NCBI GenBank assembly: GCA_902782705.1
Contig: CACZOL010000070.1
Coordinates: 1-8,169, forward strand
From: an uncultured Selenomonadaceae bacterium
GTDB lineage: Bacteria; Bacillota; Negativicutes; Selenomonadales; Selenomonadaceae
Reading direction: 5' to 3'
DNA length: 8,169 nt
Part shown: positions 5,407 to 8,169 of the stretch, one piece after another
Numbering within the stretch: position 1 is the first letter of the stretch
Layout of the letters: each line of letters begins with the position of its first letter
Translations under genes and position numbers: made by a program
Notes under the pieces: model-generated
What the model was told of the DNA's origin: nothing
Seen by the model: only the letters and a program-made list of their open reading frames with translations
Databases searched by the model: none

Positions 5407-6894
5407 TTATTCGGGGAAAAATTCCCGCAGGACTTCGTCCGGCTCCGATTTCCCGAGGAACGAGCCGACAAGGAACAGGACAAGGGAAAGGGAGATTCCG
5501 ATGGTGATTTGGTGCAGGCCCATAATCTTGAAGCCGAGTCCCTGCGCCAGGCAGTAAAAGAAAGTGCCGCCGCCCATGGAAAGGAACGCGCCGAGGCGGT
5601 TTGCCCGCCGCCAGAAAAGGCCGAACAGCAGCGTCCAGAAAAATGCCGTTTCCAGTCCGCCGAACGCGAACATATTGATGAGCCAAATCAGACTTGGCGG
5701 CGTCAGCGCAATCAGGAAGACCGCAATGCCGAGAGCGGCTGTCACCACCATGCTGAGTCGGCGAAGGGACGCGTCGGAAGTTGTTTCGCCGCGCGATTCA
5801 TGATAGTGCAGATAGACGTCTTTGACGATGGCGGAAGAGCCGACGAGGAGCAGGCTTGAAATCGTCGAGATGGAGGCTGAGATCGGGCCGACGATGGCGA
5901 GTCCGATGAGCCATGGCGGCATGACGGCCGCGATGGTCGACGGGATGATATTGTCGATGCCGCCGTAGCTCGCCGCAGGACCAGTCAGTACGCCATGAGC
6001 GAGAATGCCCGTGAAGTTTACGCCGATATTCATGAAGCCGACGACGACGGTGCCGATGATCATCGCACGATGCAGGCTTTTCGTGTCGCGGTAGCTGATG
6101 CCGCGCACGACGGACTGGGGCAGCGCGATGGTGCAGATTCCGACGAGGATCCATTGCGTCAGATAAAGCCCCGCGGGCATGTCGCCGCCGGAGAAAGGCT
6201 CCAGCATTTTCGGCTGATGCGCTGCGATATAGTCCATGATTGTCGTATAGCCGCCGCCCGCTTCCAAAACATAATGAAAGAGAAGCACGATGCCGATCAT
6301 CATCATGATTGCACAGAGGGCGTCGGTGATGGCCACTGCCCGGAACCCGCCGATGGTCGTATAGGCGACCACCGTGATGCCGAATATCATAAGCCCCGCA
6401 TCGTAGCTGTAGCCCGTCACGGCGGCGAAGAGTTTCGCGCCGCCGACGAATTGCGCGGTCATCGTCGCGCAGAAAAAGAGCACGATGATAAAAGCCGCCA
6501 TCGCTGCCAATGTGTCGGAGCGAAACCGCCGCCGCAGAATGTCGACCACCGTTACCGCGTTGAATTTTCGTGCGAGGAGCGCAACGCGTTTTCCGAAAAT
6601 GCCCAGCACGAGAAAGACCGCCGTGACCTGCACCACGGCCATGTAAATCCAGCCGAAGCCGACGCTCCATGCCATGCCCGGCCCGCCGACAAACGAGCTG
6701 ACCGAGCTGTAAGTCGCCACGGTTGTCATTGCCAACACGAAACCGCCGAGGTCGCGGTTGCCGACGAAATATTGCCGCAGGAATCCGCCTTCTCCTGTTC
6801 GGGCCTGCCAACGCACGAAAAAACTGACGCCAAGCATCAGCGCCATGAACAGGGCAAGCGGCAAAAGTGCTTCCGGACGTCCTGTCTCAGTCAT
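5407..6894 (-). CDS. panF: Sodium/pantothenate symporter PanF
   Basis: This 495-residue membrane transporter of the sodium:solute symporter family imports pantothenate (vitamin B5), the precursor of coenzyme A. It follows E. coli PanF (483 residues) closely along its whole length: YFVGNRDLGGFVLAMTTVATY (42-62), SSFVGGPGMAWSVGFGW (66-82), TAQFVGGAKL (146-155), GGFRAVAITDA (183-193), ALPQSVVRGISYRDTKSLHR (259-278), STISSLLLVGSSAIVKDVYL, and LLFGLFWRRANRLGAFLSM near the C-terminus. The usual thirteen membrane segments are plausible. The ATG at 6894 lies inside the end of yhdT (8-nt overlap) with GGGGGAAGAG upstream, indicating coupled translation. The gene is intact. A relative with another substrate cannot be excluded, but the yhdT neighbour strongly supports PanF. 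Confidence 0.93.
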   Translation of the reverse strand: MTETGRPEALLPLALFMALMLGVSFFVRWQARTGEGGFLRQYFVGNRDLGGFVLAMTTVATYSSVSSFVGGPGMAWSVGFGWIYMAVVQVTAVFLVLGIFGKRVALLARKFNAVTVVDILRRRFRSDTLAAMAAFIIVLFFCATMTAQFVGGAKLFAAVTGYSYDAGLMIFGITVVAYTTIGGFRAVAITDALCAIMMMIGIVLLFHYVLEAGGGYTTIMDYIAAHQPKMLEPFSGGDMPAGLYLTQWILVGICTIALPQSVVRGISYRDTKSLHRAMIIGTVVVGFMNIGVNFTGILAHGVLTGPAASYGGIDNIIPSTIAAVMPPWLIGLAIVGPISASISTISSLLLVGSSAIVKDVYLHYHESRGETTSDASLRRLSMVVTAALGIAVFLIALTPPSLIWLINMFAFGGLETAFFWTLLFGLFWRRANRLGAFLSMGGGTFFYCLAQGLGFKIMGLHQITIGISLSLVLFLVGSFLGKSEPDEVLREFFPE

Positions 6895-7138
6895 GGTTCT
6901 CTTCCCCCAGATCCATATCTTTGAATACCCATTTCGTCAGCGCCCAGACCAGCACAATCGCGAAAATCCAAACGCCCACGGTGGATGCCGCCGCCCACAG
7001 CGGCAGCCGGAAGATTGTCGACGAGCTTCCCGCAAGGCCGAAGCCCGCGAAAAGCCAAAAGACGATCAGGATCAGCAGCGCGACGCCAGTCGCCGCCGCT
7101 TCCCGGCAGACTTGCCGATACTTCTCTTTGTCCGTCAT
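6887..7138 (-). CDS. yhdT: YhdT family small membrane protein (DUF997)
   Basis: This 83-residue protein has two hydrophobic membrane segments (about 17-37 and 46-67) and short polar ends. The start (CREAAATGVALLILIVFWLFAGF) and the end (VWALTKWVFKDMDLGEE) resemble E. coli YhdT, which is encoded directly before panF. Its function is unknown; the conserved pairing suggests a small partner or assembly factor for PanF. The stop codon overlaps the panF start region by 8 nt. The ATG at 7138 has a GGGGTGAGG site just upstream. The 80-nt gap to the comEC stop contains no terminator. Confidence 0.9.
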   Translation of the reverse strand: MTDKEKYRQVCREAAATGVALLILIVFWLFAGFGLAGSSSTIFRLPLWAAASTVGVWIFAIVLVWALTKWVFKDMDLGEENHD

Positions 7139-7162
7139 TTCCTCACCCCATTATGGATCTGG

Positions 7163-7178
7163 TCTTCCCTCTGGAAGA
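7163..7178 (-). other. Small hairpin in the yhdT leader
   Basis: TCTTCC (7163-7168) and GGAAGA (7173-7178) form a 6-bp stem with a 4-nt loop, 25 nt before the yhdT start. No T-run follows, so it is not a terminator. Upstream, ATAGT-N6-ACTAT (minus strand, about 7198-7183) is a short inverted repeat overlapping the candidate -10 box, and could be an operator. Confidence 0.3.
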
Positions 7179-7188
7179 GTCCATAGTC

Positions 7189-7217
7189 ATCATACTATAT
7201 ACAACGCCCCTGCACAA
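7189..7217 (-). promoter_or_regulatory. Candidate promoter for yhdT-panF
   Basis: On the minus strand TTGTGC (7217-7212) and TATGAT (7194-7189) are 17 nt apart. The -10 matches five of six consensus bases, the -35 three. It starts immediately after the comEC stop codon and would give a leader of about 45 nt. Read-through from comEC is an alternative. Confidence 0.35.
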
Positions 7218-7218
7218 G

Positions 7219-8169
7219 CTATTTCCTTTTTACATACGTTTCCACACGCATCGAGTTGCCGTCTGTGCGGAAGACGACTGCGCCGTCTTTGTCGGTACGG
7301 TATGTTTCCGCGCCCGCGCTTTTGAGCGCGGCCAATGTTTCCGCTGCCGGATGGCCGAAGCGGTTGCCCGCGCCGACGTCGATGACGGCCCAGCGCGGCG
7401 CGACGGCGGAGAGGAACGACTCCGAGGTGGAGGTTTTCGAGCCGTGATGGCCGACTTTCAGTACCGTGCTCCGGAGTTCGCCCGATGTTTTCTCGAGGAG
7501 CTTTTTCTCCTGCTCTTTTTCCAAGTCGCCGGTGAAAAGAAAGGATGCGCGTCCGTAAGATACGCGATAGACGTTGCTCGATTCGTTGCCGGAGCGTTCA
7601 CGTTTCGGCGCGTCCGGCGCGAACAGTACGTCGACGGTCACGCCGTCCAAGGTCAGGCGCGTTCCTTCTTCGGCGGCAATGAACGGCGTCGCTGTCATTT
7701 CCGCCGCCGAAAGACCGAGCGACGCTTGGTAAGCCGCCGGACCTTCCGCCGCCGTCAGTACGCGCCCGACGGGAAAGCACCGCAAAACGCCCGCAAGGCC
7801 TGCCGCGTGGTCTTCGTGGGCGTGTGTCAAGAATACGGCGTCGAGAGAGGTGACGCCGTACTGCAATAGATACGGTACGTCGACGCGGGCGCCTACGTCG
7901 AAAACGCCGTCCCGCACGCCGCCCGTGTCGATCATGATTGCGTGCCCGTGGGGCGTCACGATGAGCGCCGCGTCGCCCTGCCCGACGTCGATGAAATGGA
8001 CGGCGATTTCCGGCGAGCGAAGCGCGGCGCGGGCGGCTGGGGCCAAGAGCAGCAGGGCGAGCCCGATGGAAACGCCCCGCCATGGCAGCGCCCGCAGGCG
8101 CAGGATAGCGTCTCGGCGCGTTTCTGAGCTTTGCGCGGCGAAAAGAAGGAGCGCGTAATAGATCGCCGC
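7219..8169 (-). CDS. comEC: ComEC/Rec2 competence protein, C-terminal part (cut by window edge)
   Basis: The frame stays open to the right edge, giving 316 residues of a longer protein. ComEC forms the inner-membrane channel that brings single-stranded DNA into the cell during transformation. The visible N-terminal part holds hydrophobic stretches (YYALLLFAA, 4-12, and GVSIGLALLLLAP, 32-44), the end of the membrane domain. From about residue 55 the metallo-beta-lactamase-like domain follows: HFIDVGQGDA (58-67), IDTGG (80-84), THAHEDHAAG (115-124), TGDLE (213-217) and GHHGSKTSTSESFL (240-253). These are the metal-binding motifs of the ComEC C-terminal domain, proposed to act as a nuclease on the incoming strand. 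A TTG at 8046 could look like a start, but membrane sequence continues in frame upstream, so it is internal. The 5' end is missing, so intactness cannot be judged. Confidence 0.93.
   Translation of the reverse strand, partial: AAIYYALLLFAAQSSETRRDAILRLRALPWRGVSIGLALLLLAPAARAALRSPEIAVHFIDVGQGDAALIVTPHGHAIMIDTGGVRDGVFDVGARVDVPYLLQYGVTSLDAVFLTHAHEDHAAGLAGVLRCFPVGRVLTAAEGPAAYQASLGLSAAEMTATPFIAAEEGTRLTLDGVTVDVLFAPDAPKRERSGNESSNVYRVSYGRASFLFTGDLEKEQEKKLLEKTSGELRSTVLKVGHHGSKTSTSESFLSAVAPRWAVIDVGAGNRFGHPAAETLAALKSAGAETYRTDKDGAVVFRTDGNSMRVETYVKRK

Noticed and set aside
5995..6924. Plus-strand open frame of 309 codons opposite panF
   Set aside because: It has a His/Asp-rich composition typical of an antisense shadow, with no ribosome binding site or motif.
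6985..7869. Plus-strand open frame of 294 codons opposite yhdT and comEC
   Set aside because: It is antisense to two recognisable genes and has no protein-family signal.
7219..8046. Stand-alone metallo-beta-lactamase protein starting at the TTG at 8046
   Set aside because: The frame continues upstream to the window edge with hydrophobic segments typical of ComEC, and no ribosome binding site precedes this TTG.
1..8169. tRNA, rRNA, CRISPR array, insertion sequence, prophage or defence system
   Set aside because: No matching repeat structures or signature proteins were seen; the resolvase-like HTH protein lacks a catalytic domain.

Overview
The window looks like chromosomal DNA from a moderately GC-rich Gram-positive-lineage bacterium, most likely a Negativicutes member (Selenomonas/Megasphaera-like). 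This is an inference from strong AAGGAGG-type ribosome binding sites, the MFGLxPF start of the Hsp20, and the gene mix (FtsW, a TatD-linked-type radical SAM protein, YqeB, PanF/YhdT, ComEC). No marker gene proves the taxon, and no phage, IS, CRISPR, tRNA or rRNA was seen.

Layout: at the left end a single plus-strand gene encodes a small heat-shock protein (153-617). It has a clear sigma-A-type promoter embedded in three 8-nt-spaced TTGAC words. It meets the rest of the window convergently at a perfect 15-bp hairpin terminator (642-676). Every other gene is on the minus strand. Read in that direction they are: the C-terminal part of the competence DNA-uptake protein ComEC, cut by the right edge (8169-7219); yhdT and panF, overlapping by 8 nt, for sodium/pantothenate uptake (7138-5407); a stand-alone helix-turn-helix protein with its own AT-rich promoter region and terminator (5280-4687); then a compact four-gene unit (4510-695).

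The four-gene unit is: a DEDDh 3'-5' exonuclease with a long unrecognised N-terminal half; FtsW, whose start overlaps the exonuclease stop (ATGA); a short radical SAM protein; and YqeB, a marker of the selenium-dependent molybdenum hydroxylase system. The spacing (4-nt overlap, then 13 and 24 nt) suggests one transcript, but the four products do not belong to one known pathway.

Most of the window is housekeeping. I do not see a convincing new multi-gene system. The points most worth a second look are the unusual company in the ftsW unit, the exonuclease with its unknown N-terminal domain, the uncharacterised HTH protein, and the repeated motif in the hsp20 promoter.
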